This document shows positions 23,582-34,982 of a stretch of 64,000 bases of DNA, piece after piece. Where the stretch lies: NCBI GenBank assembly GCA_003344405.1, contig NOWV01000046.1, forward strand, positions 372,001 to 436,000, written 5' to 3'. The notes under the pieces are model-generated. The model saw only the letters and a program-made list of their open reading frames with translations, searched no databases and was not told the DNA's origin. Position numbers and translations under genes: made by a program. The DNA comes from Trichoplax sp. H2. Lineage: Eukaryota > Placozoa > Uniplacotomia > Trichoplacea. Within the stretch, counting starts at the first letter, position 1. Each line of letters starts with the position of its first letter.

Positions 23582-26378
23582 ATGTTGCAATGGAACAATC
23601 GATTATGGAAAATAAATGTAGCATTCATCATATTAGTCACTACCCTGAAAATGACTGCAAATTGCAATGCATGGGCTCAAGTGAATAATGATACAAGTCT
23701 TCAATCTTGCCATCCATGTCGGTTACGCTTGGTAGCAGATGATTACTGGCGATTTCGAGAAATTATCCAAAGTAGAATGGTCTATGTTGTCTACTTTAAT
23801 CTTCTACAAATTAATAATACACATCTTTATTCAGTCAATAAACGGCGTGAAGATATTCAATTTGTCTGGGCTAGATTAGATTATGGCAAATCTCTATTAA
23901 CACTGCCCATGGATTATATCGTCTTATCCATGTATCTTCCCTTTATATTTCAAGATGAATTGAATCTACAGCTACAAGACTATCCATCTGGATGCTTTCA
24001 CTTCCTAAGCGATCATTGTCAGCGGCAATTAATTACTGAGACATTAATGGGCTTTACTCGAGTTGATCTTGATTGTGATGGAGGTATACGATGTGGTACA
24101 ATTTGCCAACAAAATGTAAGCCTATTACCTGGTGAGATACAGCCCGAAATTAGCTATCACTGCTGTCAAAAGATCAGAAATCGTAATGACTGTTCTATTC
24201 CTGAAGATCCATCTAAGGAAATTTATGTATTTCAGTTTTTAGCGATTATTTTAAGCATAATTTTCGCTGCAAGTATTACCTCATGGTTACTTTCTGATTC
24301 GTTGATCAATACTGTCGTGTAAGTACGATATGATTTATACTCTTAAATGTTGGATCGACAATAAATAGTTTAGTACTTATTAGCTAAGCCGTAGAAATCA
24401 ATGTATGCCAGATCGATTTACACGCATATGTAAAGTTTTAGGCTGCATTTTATTAACAGTAAAAATTTTCTCGAAAATTTTTGCAGTATTTAAGATAGAT
24501 CATATCCAGTTTCCAATAGCATTCTATCAGTTTCATAGAATCCATGCGATTGTGTAATATATCAACATCGATAGACTTGTATATGTCTAAAAGTAAAACT
24601 AACTCAGTTAGCAGGTAATGTCTAAGGGAATTTAATCTTGTCGATTTCAAATTAGATACCGAAGAAATGATGAATGGCATCATATTCGGGCTTTAAAATT
24701 GCGTCTACTAACAGCTCAGGAAGAAAGTACAAGCTGGAGAATAAAGAGACTTTTGAATAAAGTCTTTAATTATTGCCCAAATCATCCTCTTAATTTTATA
24801 ATTATCAATATTCTATCATTACTGTGTAGTTTGCTTTCAATATGGTCGCAATTATATCCTTATGTCTTTCAGCCGTGGTCTTTGGCTGATCATTTATCAA
24901 TACCAATTTTAGGCTATGCCGCCTATTTTACAATATACACTTTCTATACTACCGCTACCTTTGTCGTCTTGTTTCCATTTTTATCATTATGTGTATCGGA
25001 TGGGCAACGACGTTTGAATGCAATAGCAAATAGCAGCTTAATATTAAACGATGGCCAATTTAGTCTAAAATTATTATTAATGAAGCAATATCAGTGCTGG
25101 AAGGCTTTATTATCATGTCACTGTCAGCATGTCCAGTTAGTGATTTGGAATTTAATCAAATCTCTCATTTTAATATTAATTACCTTACCCTTTACGATAA
25201 TAAACGAAATACCGATGATATCCTTCATCTTTTGGAAAGCCACTACCTTAACGATGACAGTTGGTGAAATATTTAAAGCTCAATGTTATGAATCCAGTTG
25301 CTCCCAATGGTTATTTTATTTATATTATATATCTGCATTACTCTATGTTTCTCTCTCTGTTTTGGGGTTTTGCTTATTTTTCCAATTCTTATCACGTTTA
25401 ATATTGACAACCATTGCATTTGTTATAGCTTATGCCAGTTACTTTGCTGTTTATATTGCATTAGTGATTCCATTCAGTTATCTCTGCTTTAAGTTAGTAC
25501 ATTTATATTCTAGTGAGAAAATATCATTAAGTGACGATATTATTGGGCTTGAAAGTGAAGTTAATGAAGAACTAAATAAGTTACTAACTGCAGATGACGG
25601 CCAAGTAGTTGTTTATTTAGCCATTGAAGATGGCCTGGTGGAAGTTGATGTACCAGAATGTTTCAAATGTATTCAACAGCAGTTTCGCGATGAATTAATT
25701 TATGCAGTCTCACATCAACCGATGAAATTTGCTAATGGTGTCTATAAATTGACTGTTCACTTTGTCAAGGAAGAGCAAGGCAGTTATACGGTGACAATGT
25801 CAGAATTAGGTGAAGAATTTGATGAGTTAGAAGAAACTATTAAAAGTGCTCTAATGGAACGAAGTAATCAAAATTTACAAGATAAAATCCGTCAAGTTTA
25901 CTATCAAATTATAGATGAAACTGTTGATCATCAGCGTTCTACTCATCACTTTAGCTGCACTCGCCCTATTGGCATTCCATGTGAATTATATCATTTTCTA
26001 TCAAGTCATTCACCTAAAATTACTACCAATTTATGGACGCTAGGTTGTCGCCTAATCTTTACGTTAATTCTACTAATTGCTATGATTTTAGGAGTTAATG
26101 AATTTCAATATGGTAATAGTTTCACCGCTATGACTGCTACATTTACCGGTATAACCATTTCATCATCATTAGTCTATCTAATTGTCAAGTATATCCAGCG
26201 TAGTAAATTACAAGGCGAAAAACGTAAAGATCTTATTAAAAAATATCTCGTTGACTATGCTAGAGGCTACCGATTCTTTTATCAGCAAGGTAATCCTATT
26301 AATGCTTATACCGATCAATACAACCAGACTTTATCACTGCATCAATCTCCATCTTTGGATCATTATCAGACTGCGTAA
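23582..26378 (+). CDS. Large multipass membrane protein with Cys-rich ectodomain, two exons; unknown family
   Basis: Exon 1 23582-24318 and exon 2 24656-26378 join across a GT-AG intron (337 nt) in phase 2 to 819 residues. Residues 1-32 look like a signal peptide (VAFIILVTTLKMTANCNAWA). Residues 33-215 form a lumenal or extracellular domain with about a dozen Cys (CHPC, HCCQK), then a membrane span (FQFLAIILSIIFAASITSWL). Exon 2 opens with a charged stretch (YRRNDEWHHIRALK), then several spans (FIIINILSLLCSLLSIW, ILGYAAYFTIYTFYT and others), a soluble acidic region of about 180 residues, and two final spans (LIFTLILLIAMILGV, ITISSSLVYLIV). I do not recognise a named domain. A decayed relative lies at 121-1041, so it belongs to a multigene family. 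It is likely a surface receptor or transporter-like protein; function not assignable. Confidence 0.78.
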
Positions 26379-28329
26379 TGGCATTTTATCTTCAATTCCA
26401 TGTGATCTTAAATTTTATTTTTAATCCTTTATACAAAAGCCAAATTTTATCAACACGGCTGCTATGTATCCGGCTGAGGACAGTTTCTAAGAACACAGAA
26501 TTATTGGCATACAAGTTACAGCTGCATTGCTATTACTTACATTATGTATGGCATCAAGTGCGTTATAATATCTCCTAATATATCTTATCATTAACACTAT
26601 CTTTACTGTCTTCCTACACATAATAACGGCAAGCTACATCTATTAATAGATGTTAGTATGTATAGTAACATTCTATCCTTAGCTCAATTTCATTTCTGAA
26701 TTTATTTTTTAAATCGCAATATTTCGTACTCATAGCTAAATTGCATCAATGCATTATGTGCCATCTTTTTGACCATTTTAGGCTGCATAATATTAGTCTA
26801 TTGTAGTTTGATTTTATCCTTGAATTTTATTCTTACATGGCGACCATACTTGCAAACAAAAACGAGATCAGCACACCAGATTCCATTCCTTGATCATGAT
26901 ATCAATTTGCATGATTCTAATCTATCTCTAAATTTATTCTTAAACCACATATATCAACGCATCAAGTCCTATCTCTTGATCAATTTATAATGTCGTACTT
27001 AAATATCATCTTTAAATTTATTCTTAAATTTTGATTTTTATTACAATAAGATTGTATCGACGAATCAGATATCGTCTCTCAATGAAAACCAATCTGCAGA
27101 ATAATATTGTTTAGTAGTTTGATTTCATATTTGACTTTATTCTTAGGATATAAACTCGATCAACACAATTAAATTCAACAACGTATCCAACGCTATCTCA
27201 TGATTATTATATTATTATCATTTTATCATGATATCTCTTAATTCGTCGTCTTTTCAATTTTTCATCTTTAATTCATACCCTTCCTACGTTCTGCAGAAGC
27301 GGGTGACATTGAACATTTACTAACGAAAATGATTAATCGCTCTAACATGAGTTGGTATATTATTCGTTAATGAAAATGTTTACAATTAAAATTGCTACTG
27401 CATCGCTATATGAAATTATGCATTGTAAAAGTAAAATTAGCTCTTCTATTCCTGTATTTCTGTTGCTATTCTTAGGCATGAACAACATGACTATTAGCGC
27501 AATTATTATTAGGATTATCTTAGACTTAAAATATTGAGTCATGTAATGTAATCATCTCTTATACTTGCATGCTTATTGTCAAAAATGTCTACAAAACTGG
27601 GCGCTATAGCTGTTTCAGTTTATCTTTGCAGTATTGTAAAGGGATGAACATCTCAACCCCATTCCTTTCTATAACAAATTTCTATCAGTATAGAGTCTAT
27701 GGCATTATCACTTTCTTAACAATTAACTTGCAACCTAGATTACTGATATTGGTCAATGTGCTAGAATGTAACCTGGCATCAAATTGCAACTACGTGTGGT
27801 AGACGCTCAAAGTGCAACATATGCATTACATGAGCAATCTTTACATGATTAACTGACTCTGCTAGATTGTTCATATATCATTAACGCTATAATTATTTTA
27901 CTATCAATACTATTCACTTTAATTAAAAGGCAAAAGATAGCCTCTGTAATAAAGTACACAATATGCAGTTACCGAGCATGAGAAATCAAAATATCTACGT
28001 AAACTAGGGTTCATTTCAATGTACATCAACTACCAGAGTCCAATATTTTAGATATTCCTTAAAACAGTTATACTCTGTGGAAATTGTATTAAAAAATCTG
28101 TCTTGTTAGTTTTGTCATTATGAAATGGCATTTTAGAATTTATCTATGTTTGCTTCTATATGTACAATATATAATTCACTTTAATTTTATTCGTCTATAG
28201 TTATCGGAGCATCTACAGAGGCTCGAATTTGTACGATATTTTGTACTGAGAAACAAAGAAATGAAGTAACGTGATAGAAAGCCTGCACAACTCCATAAAT
28301 TGCTAAAAAGGGAATGTAGTTTCTAGTAA

Positions 28330-28900
28330 AGTAGATGCTCATTAGTACGGTGTAGAAAAGTTCGATTTACATCCGTAATTATAAATTGTTGGCTTAGTTA
28401 GTTTAGCAGCTTTCTATAAACCAAGATCTTAAAGTTTATGAAATTAGTCTACTTTAATGGGAAATATGCCTTCTACTAGGAGAATATTGATTGATAAACT
28501 TTATAAAATTATCCTTATGTAAAGGGTTGCCTTAAAGGTTATGATGTTGATTTGTCTTAATAGGAAATATGCCTGCCAATAACAAGGGATTGATTAGTAC
28601 AGGTTGAAAATTTCATTTCATCCTTAATTTTGGATTATTAGCTTTGTAAAATTATGTAACTCTATACGCGAATTTCAAAGGTTATAAAGCATTAGTTTAT
28701 TTTCGTTCTCAAAATATTTAAAGCTTTAATTTCACTCTTAACCTTGGATTGCTAACTTTATAAAAATTTTAAACTCTGTATCTTAAAGGTTATAGATTGC
28801 AATATTAACCTGTCATTGTTCTCGAAGGTGATTGAACTTTGGAACACTACTTTTTATAAAATTCTAAACTCAATACACCTTATAAAAGGTTATGGGATAT
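28330..28900. repeat. Degenerate tandem repeat, units about 110-160 nt
   Basis: The phrases ACTTTATAAAATT or GCTTTGTAAAATTATG, then a CTCT or CCTTATG piece, then AAAGGTTAT, recur about five times, each preceded by ATCCTTAATTTTGGATT-like or GAAATATGCC-like pieces. The copies are much diverged. No frame stays open across them. Confidence 0.5.
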
Positions 28901-30639
28901 AACCCTGTCTCGAGGATGATTACATAACTTTCATGTATTCTAATAACAATGGACAGTCAGTGTAGATAGATCTTTAAGGTAAGAGAAAAGAAGAAAGCAC
29001 GTTCATAGTACAGAAAGAAAATATCATTATAAGCAACTGCGGTCCTGCTGTACGTTCTACAGTATCAGTGTTACGTTTTCGAAACTCCTCTACTTTGTAA
29101 TAAGGAAGATTTGCTAGAAATCCCTAGACGAACCCAGTAGAGCGAGAAAATTGAACTAAACTTCATTGTTCTTAATACTATACCGTTATGCAGTCGAACA
29201 AAGCTAACGGTTTACTAACGGCATGTTACAAATACCAGGGAATGCGATAACCTTCTTACAAATAAGGTAACAGCCGATTATTAATTCATAATAAATGATA
29301 ATGTATCAGAAATGCATTCAGGCAATTATTTTTATCTCTAACTTCTTCTATGGGCTTATATACTGCAAATTTTATGCCTAATTGGCTGTGTTACTATAGT
29401 CAAACAGAGTGAGTTAACGTTGTAGTGGGCTTATAATAGAAATTGTATAACTAACGACGAAAATCTCATTTCGTAACATAGACTAATCCAATAAGAACTA
29501 AGAGAAAGCTGTTGAAATTTTTTTTAGGAAAGAAATGTTATCACGGTGTTAAAGACCACCGTTAAGTACTATATAAATATGTTGTACTGATCGATTATAC
29601 TGTACAATTGATAGCATGTCGTTAGGTTCGAGGTTGTAAGACTAATTGATATTCCAGTATGGGCAAGTGAATTAGTTAGATACCTAATTTATAAGAGAGC
29701 TCAAAGGTCAGATCGTATTCTGATCATGACTGCCTCGTGTTCTTTGCGTGCTCTAACCTATTTTAAAATAGAGCGTAAAGTGATACAATTTGAGGTCTAA
29801 GAATATGCGAGCGCCATGTCGGTTATTAGTATTCATTTCCATGTATACACTCTGTAGCTGCTCGTGGCTATACTGCAGAGAGAGAGTGTAAAAGCGAATT
29901 ACTTGATACAGTAAAGAGATTTCATTTATTTTATCGTTTACGCGTAAGGAGAAAGTCCATTCCGTTTCTGCCATGAAACTGAATGAAAAGATTCATCGTT
30001 GACACGAAAAAGTAATCTTGATACGTAGTTCAAGATAGAAGAAGACCCAGAAATATTTGCGATGTATCTTTATCACGAGAAAAATATATACAGTAGACGC
30101 GTAGTTCTATTTTGGTGACAAATGTGTACAGTATGAGGATAGTGAAAGTGGAAGGAAGCACTAGAAGAAAGCTGACATAAACTTCTATACGCTTGTACTA
30201 TACGAATAATGATATAATGTGAACAAGCCAAATGATTTGCGATAGAGATTGATAGCGTTAGGGTTAGGGATATACTGTAAAAGGGAGGAAACCATCTCTA
30301 TGGGTACGGTATTGAGTTTGATAGTCTTTCGTCATTACTCTAATTATTGATATGGTCTTGAATCTTTCAGTGGACATAGTCGACAGACAGACACAAATTT
30401 GTTGAAAAGAAATTCAAATATTACTTCTAAAAGCCTCTCAACTCTAAGCATAGAGTTCAAAATGAAACTATTATTCCTGTATGGTTTTAAACTGTTAAAG
30501 TATAGTATTCAATGGTGAGTAAGAGAACAGCAACAAGGCTTTCTTTGTCCTACTACAGTTCATTACAGCAATGTAGCAGGAACTACTAAAAAAAGATTTT
30601 CTTTTCTCTCTTTCTTTCTCTTCTGAATTAATTATTATT

Positions 30640-30990
30640 ATACTGTACTGTATGAATCTTGAATGGAACTCGTAGGCTTACTGTCCAGTCCAGTATCGTA
30701 GTCAGAATGTACTGTACAGTACAGGACTAAACTGCAGTGTACAGTACAATCCACTGTAATATCGTATTGTTACTGTCCAATCCAGTATCGTAGTCAGAAT
30801 GTACTGTATGTACAGTGTACAGTACAGTACGTACAGTGTACAGTACGTACATTGTACAATCCACTGTAGTAGCGTACTGTAAACAGAGGCAGCGATCAAA
30901 GAACAGACTGGGATATGACGAATGTTCAGCGTCGCGTATAGTACAGCAATGAGGTATTGCGTACTGTACGCGACTGTATATGACTAGTGT
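30640..30990. repeat. GTAC-palindrome cluster
   Basis: Contains two copies of TCCAGTATCGTAGTCAGAATGT (about 30690 and 30780), each followed by GTACTGTACAGTACA-type runs and CAATCCACTGTA, so the palindrome cluster here sits in a duplicated unit of about 92 bp. Further GTACTGTACGCGAC lies near 30961. Confidence 0.75.
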
Positions 30991-31024
30991 GGTGCTTCCA
31001 TTTCTTTATTCATTTCACTTTTAG

Positions 31025-31125
31025 GCCTTTTAGCCAAACATAAAAGAAAGACCAACGCTACCAGCGGAAATATTGCGGATGAGATCGCTTCCATGACGTT
31101 ATTTGAAAATTGCTATGCTAGCTAG
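31025..31125 (+). CDS. Possible orphan terminal exon
   Basis: A long pyrimidine tract ending CATTTCACTTTTAG (to 31024) is followed by a phase-1 frame reading LLAKHKRKTNATSGNIADEI, then ASMTLFENCYAS and a stop at 31123-31125. The splice context is good and the composition plausible, but no upstream exon can be tied to it and I do not recognise the peptide. A candidate start exon nearby (MDAVVK before GTAAGC at about 31197) lies downstream, so it does not help. Confidence 0.22.
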
Positions 31126-32165
31126 TATGGAGAATTTGTGATCAAATTTTCACAGGACGCAAGATAATCTTCTTCAATGGATGCCGTAGTCAAGGTAAGC
31201 GATTTGTTTTGATACTGACCGTTGTACATTCTTCTGGAGTGGACTGTGCTCAATAGCTAATTAATTCTTGACTGGTGTAAAGTCAACACTAGTGCCTACG
31301 GTACGTCAATATACCCAGTCCTGTACTTTATTGACAACGCCACATTGGATAGCCTTCAATATTTATTGTATCAGTTATATCACCATTTCAAACTTGGGAA
31401 TGAATTGCTATTTCAGTGGAAACTGATGTATTCTATATCAATCAATTATTCTACCATAGTTTAGCCCTTTTTTATCAGTAGATTTTGGACCCAAATCGGT
31501 TTTATACGAAACAGTAAATATAGAACGCAAGTCAAACAACTATTTGCCTATCGATAACAGACAGTGTTCACTGAAAACTTGCTTATGATTGCATTTCAAG
31601 TGGATGTCTAGTAGAGATAGAAAGTATTAAAATTCGGATTTATTGTGTTGTAAGACTATAAAGCTTCCAGCAGAATTATATGGGAGCAGTATTCTCCAAG
31701 CAGGCATGATCGCTTTTATGCAACATAATTCATGGAGTATCGCTAGGGTTCAGTATAAAGCAGTAGTACTGTACGCGTACGTAACCTGCTGGTATGTAGT
31801 TTCCAAGAAGTACCAGTTCAGCACCAATACCTTTACCTTTAATTACTACAGTACAATACCCAACATTTCCTCATTAGCACTATACCGTAAGTACTGTACG
31901 GTACAGTAGAAAAGCAACTTCGTCATCAGCTGCTTACGCGATACGATATACTTTGAACAACGCGATGAACTTGGGTGGCATTAAGGAAATTAAACTGTGT
32001 AGGCTAAATCAACCTCCAAGCCGATAAAATCTTATATGGAGATGTAGCCCAATAACTCATATCGATTTTCAACAGGAGTGTTAACAAATTGCAATATTCA
32101 ATGTTCCACGCCATCGAAGTTAATCGCGCTGTACTGCGCACTCAGTGTACTATATGGACGGGCTA

Positions 32166-32591
32166 GTACAGCACTTAGACTCGACTTGTACTTTGCATCA
32201 CTGTTGCACACTTGAAATTCAATAACTACTTTGACTGTTAATATAAATTCATCAATTAATTTGAACTAGAATTGTACAGCAATTGGACTCGACGTGTACT
32301 TTGCATCGCTGTTGCACACTTGCAATTCAATAACTATTTTGACTGTTAATTCATCAATTAACTTGAACTAGAATTGTACAGCAATTGGACTCGACGTGTA
32401 ATTTGCATCGCTGTTGCACAATTGAAATTCAATAACTATTTTGACTGTTAATATAAATTAATCAATTAGTTTGAACTAGAATTGTACAGCAATTGGATTC
32501 GACGTGTACTTTGCATCACTGTTGCACACTTGGAATTCAATAACTATTTTGACTGTTAATATAAATTCATCAATTAGTTTGAACTAGAATT
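32166..32591. repeat. 108-bp tandem repeat, four copies
   Basis: Units start at 32166, 32274, 32376 and 32484, each at GTACAGCA followed by TTGCATC[AG]CTGTTGCACA, CAATAACTA[CT]TTTGACTGTTAA and GAACTAGAATT. Three are 108 bp. The second lacks one ATATAA block and is 102 bp. Copies differ at only a few positions, so the array is young. It is non-coding. Confidence 0.93.
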
Positions 32592-33938
32592 GCCACGACC
32601 AGATTGTATTCCTTCATATGCCTAATAGAGTCCATAAACACAGATTATGAGTTTGAAACAGTTTCATTGATAAAGTCTTGAGATCTTCTCATTACCAATG
32701 ATCATCAGAGTCAATTTGAAATATTGCTTGCCTGCTTGAATAAATGGGCCAGTAGTATACTGTATACAGTGTTTTGAGTTTTGTATAAACGTGCTATCCT
32801 CTACAATTATGTAGACTAGAATAGTGCAATCTCGATTGCTAGAGGTTATAGCAGTACAAACGCAAGTAAACTGCCAAAATTCAACGAATATGACAAAGTC
32901 ATTAAATTGAATGTTGTCATCATTTCCACCACTATGGCTTAAAGGGAATCCATGGTGTCACAGTCGTAGTAAAATAAAATCGCACCCAGAACCACGCATG
33001 CTATGTTTAGAACAAATTGAAGAATGAGATAACAAGAATTTAATTTTCTTCAAGTACCAATGATACTGTACACAAAATTATGCATTAATATAAAATGCTG
33101 CATTTCTTTACAGTACATTAGTAAATGTAGGTTAGCGTAATTATTTATAAGGTAGATGCATCCCTTGTACACGTCATACTTACTTAAAATCTTCAGCTAG
33201 AAATGAGAGTAAAGGATACCATAGGCATAGATTGTGGCATAAAAATGAATATACTGTAAATGCAAGCGATTAATGTAACCCATTAATGTAATACAGTGAA
33301 CAACGATGCCATGGACACTAATCAAATTTGCTAGTCCATTAAGAAAATATGATTTTCAACTGAATGAAGAGAGAATTGAACGTAATTAGGAAGAAGTATG
33401 ACTCTTTGGTACCGATACATCGGGTTCATCATTTTTAAGGATTCTTTAGGAAATATCCAATAAAATAATCTATTACGCGTATAATGCTATTAGGTATTAA
33501 TCTCGCTTCACGTACATTATGCAAACTAATAAAATTTCAAAAGCTAACCTTTTCCAGATGAATCGGACTTCTGTAATTAACAGCGACGGATAACTTAAAT
33601 ATCTCGAGATGCTTTCTGTTAGATAGCCTATTAACTTACAATGCCTCGCAACTTGCAACTAGTTCTTCGACATCTGATTAAACATTTCAGACTTTAGTAG
33701 CAGCAGTCGAGATCATTCGAAAATTACCTTCAGATATCGGTATAATATTGCAGATAAGATGGTAAATTTTGATATTACTTCTGAAGTCAAAGAGATATAT
33801 AGAAGTAGATACAATTTATGTCAATTCTTCGCAGTATAGTTATTTGGGTAGATAGTAATTCTAATCCTTATTTACCTCCTACTATTGATAAACTGCAATT
33901 TTTGCCTTTGTACTTATGATTAATAGAGGAACAAAGCA

Positions 33939-34571
33939 ATGGAAAAAAGTGAAGGCTATAAAAAGGAAACGGAATATTTTTTTAAATCTCAATATATCCA
34001 ACGTAGAAGATGCTCTTGTATGTTTCTAAGCTGTCGTAATGATCTTCATAACTTAACTAGCACGAGTTATGAAATCGAAGGCAGGAAAGGCTCTCTACCG
34101 GACCATAATCAAAGAACTTTTATTCTTAAGCGTTCATTTACATTTAATGATTTAACATTAATTCGTCAATGGCAAGATTGGCAAGACCGTTGGAAGAATG
34201 ATAGAAAGTTTCTCTATCAACAGAATCGCTTGAATCATCTTGCCCCGTCCTTGAAGGATAATTTGTCAATGCCTACGTCTTCAAAGATATTCTCATCGAA
34301 TCATGGTATGGTGAACGAAGCTGCTAGCTGTGATGTTGATGTACTAGATTGTCGTCAAGGGCAGTTTGAGCAACAATCGATTAATGAGAAAGGTTACTTC
34401 ATGAATGCGGAATTTACGAAAGAAGGGGAAATTTTGCCAAGTCTTAAGGATTATGTTTCAAGTCGCTTAATTGTTTGTAAAGGAAATGCCGCTCTTTCAA
34501 GTTCTTTCGATAACACTATTAGCAATCCAGCAGGAGAAGATAATACAAAGTGTTTCTGTAATAATGTGTAA
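33939..34571 (+). CDS. Hypothetical single-exon protein
   Basis: A 210-residue frame from ATG 33939 (the context AAGCAATGG is favourable) to TAA at 34571, followed by AATAAA at 34703-34708. Composition is that of a real soluble protein. An N-terminal basic/Cys patch (RRRCSCMFLSC) is followed by a segment rich in Trp and charged residues (LIRQWQDWQDRWKNDRKF), then a Ser/Asn-rich C-terminal half. No signal peptide or membrane span. The sequence before the stop (AATGTGTAAGTTAC) is also a good splice donor, so the frame could instead continue into an exon I have not found. The F-box/WD40 gene starts 411 nt downstream on the same strand but has its own start exon. Not recognised. Confidence 0.5.
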   Translation: MEKSEGYKKETEYFFKSQYIQRRRCSCMFLSCRNDLHNLTSTSYEIEGRKGSLPDHNQRTFILKRSFTFNDLTLIRQWQDWQDRWKNDRKFLYQQNRLNHLAPSLKDNLSMPTSSKIFSSNHGMVNEAASCDVDVLDCRQGQFEQQSINEKGYFMNAEFTKEGEILPSLKDYVSSRLIVCKGNAALSSSFDNTISNPAGEDNTKCFCNNV

Positions 34572-34982
34572 GTTACCAATTATATTATCACTGTAGCCAT
34601 GAATTGGAGATTATGGTGGGACATCACCTACCAACATAAAATGACTACACCACTGATTGAATTCTTATTTTACCTTCCTCTGTTGTAATTTATCTTCATC
34701 GTAATAAAATATAGGATTATAGTAGCTAAATGTCGTAGAAATTGCGTTCAGTTCTTTGATAAACGGGTAATAGTAACTTGCGTGAAATTCGTATATTCTA
34801 CATTATCAGCAAGCTTTATGATCATTATGTAGTCATGAATTGATAGTATACTTTTCCTAGCGAAACGAGTCATGCTTATCTATCACTAGAAGAATAGTTA
34901 TTCGATTGAAGAAGTGAAGTGTTTTTTAATTTACGTTTAAAATGATTTTATTAGAAATTATTCACTTGCTAATAATATCAGC

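Larger units (their letters stand above)
26379..33938. other. Long intergenic stretch with repeats, no secure gene
   Basis: Contents: AT-rich sequence with recurring AAATTTATTCTTAAA pieces at about 26820-27170; degenerate tandem repeats at 28330-28900; two telomere-type units (TTAGGGTTAGGG, 30258-30269); GTAC-palindrome clusters at 30640-30870; a possible terminal exon at 31025-31125; and a 108-bp tandem repeat at 32166-32591. Other short open frames (for example 29753-29974 minus, 31643-31909 plus) have no support. Confidence 0.5.

Noticed and set aside
29753-29974. 73-codon minus-strand gene
   Set aside because: Plausible composition but no homology, splice context or poly(A) signal; chance frame not excluded.
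30258-30269. Telomere or chromosome end (TTAGGGTTAGGG)
   Set aside because: Only two units, inside ordinary sequence; expected occasionally by chance or as a tiny interstitial remnant.
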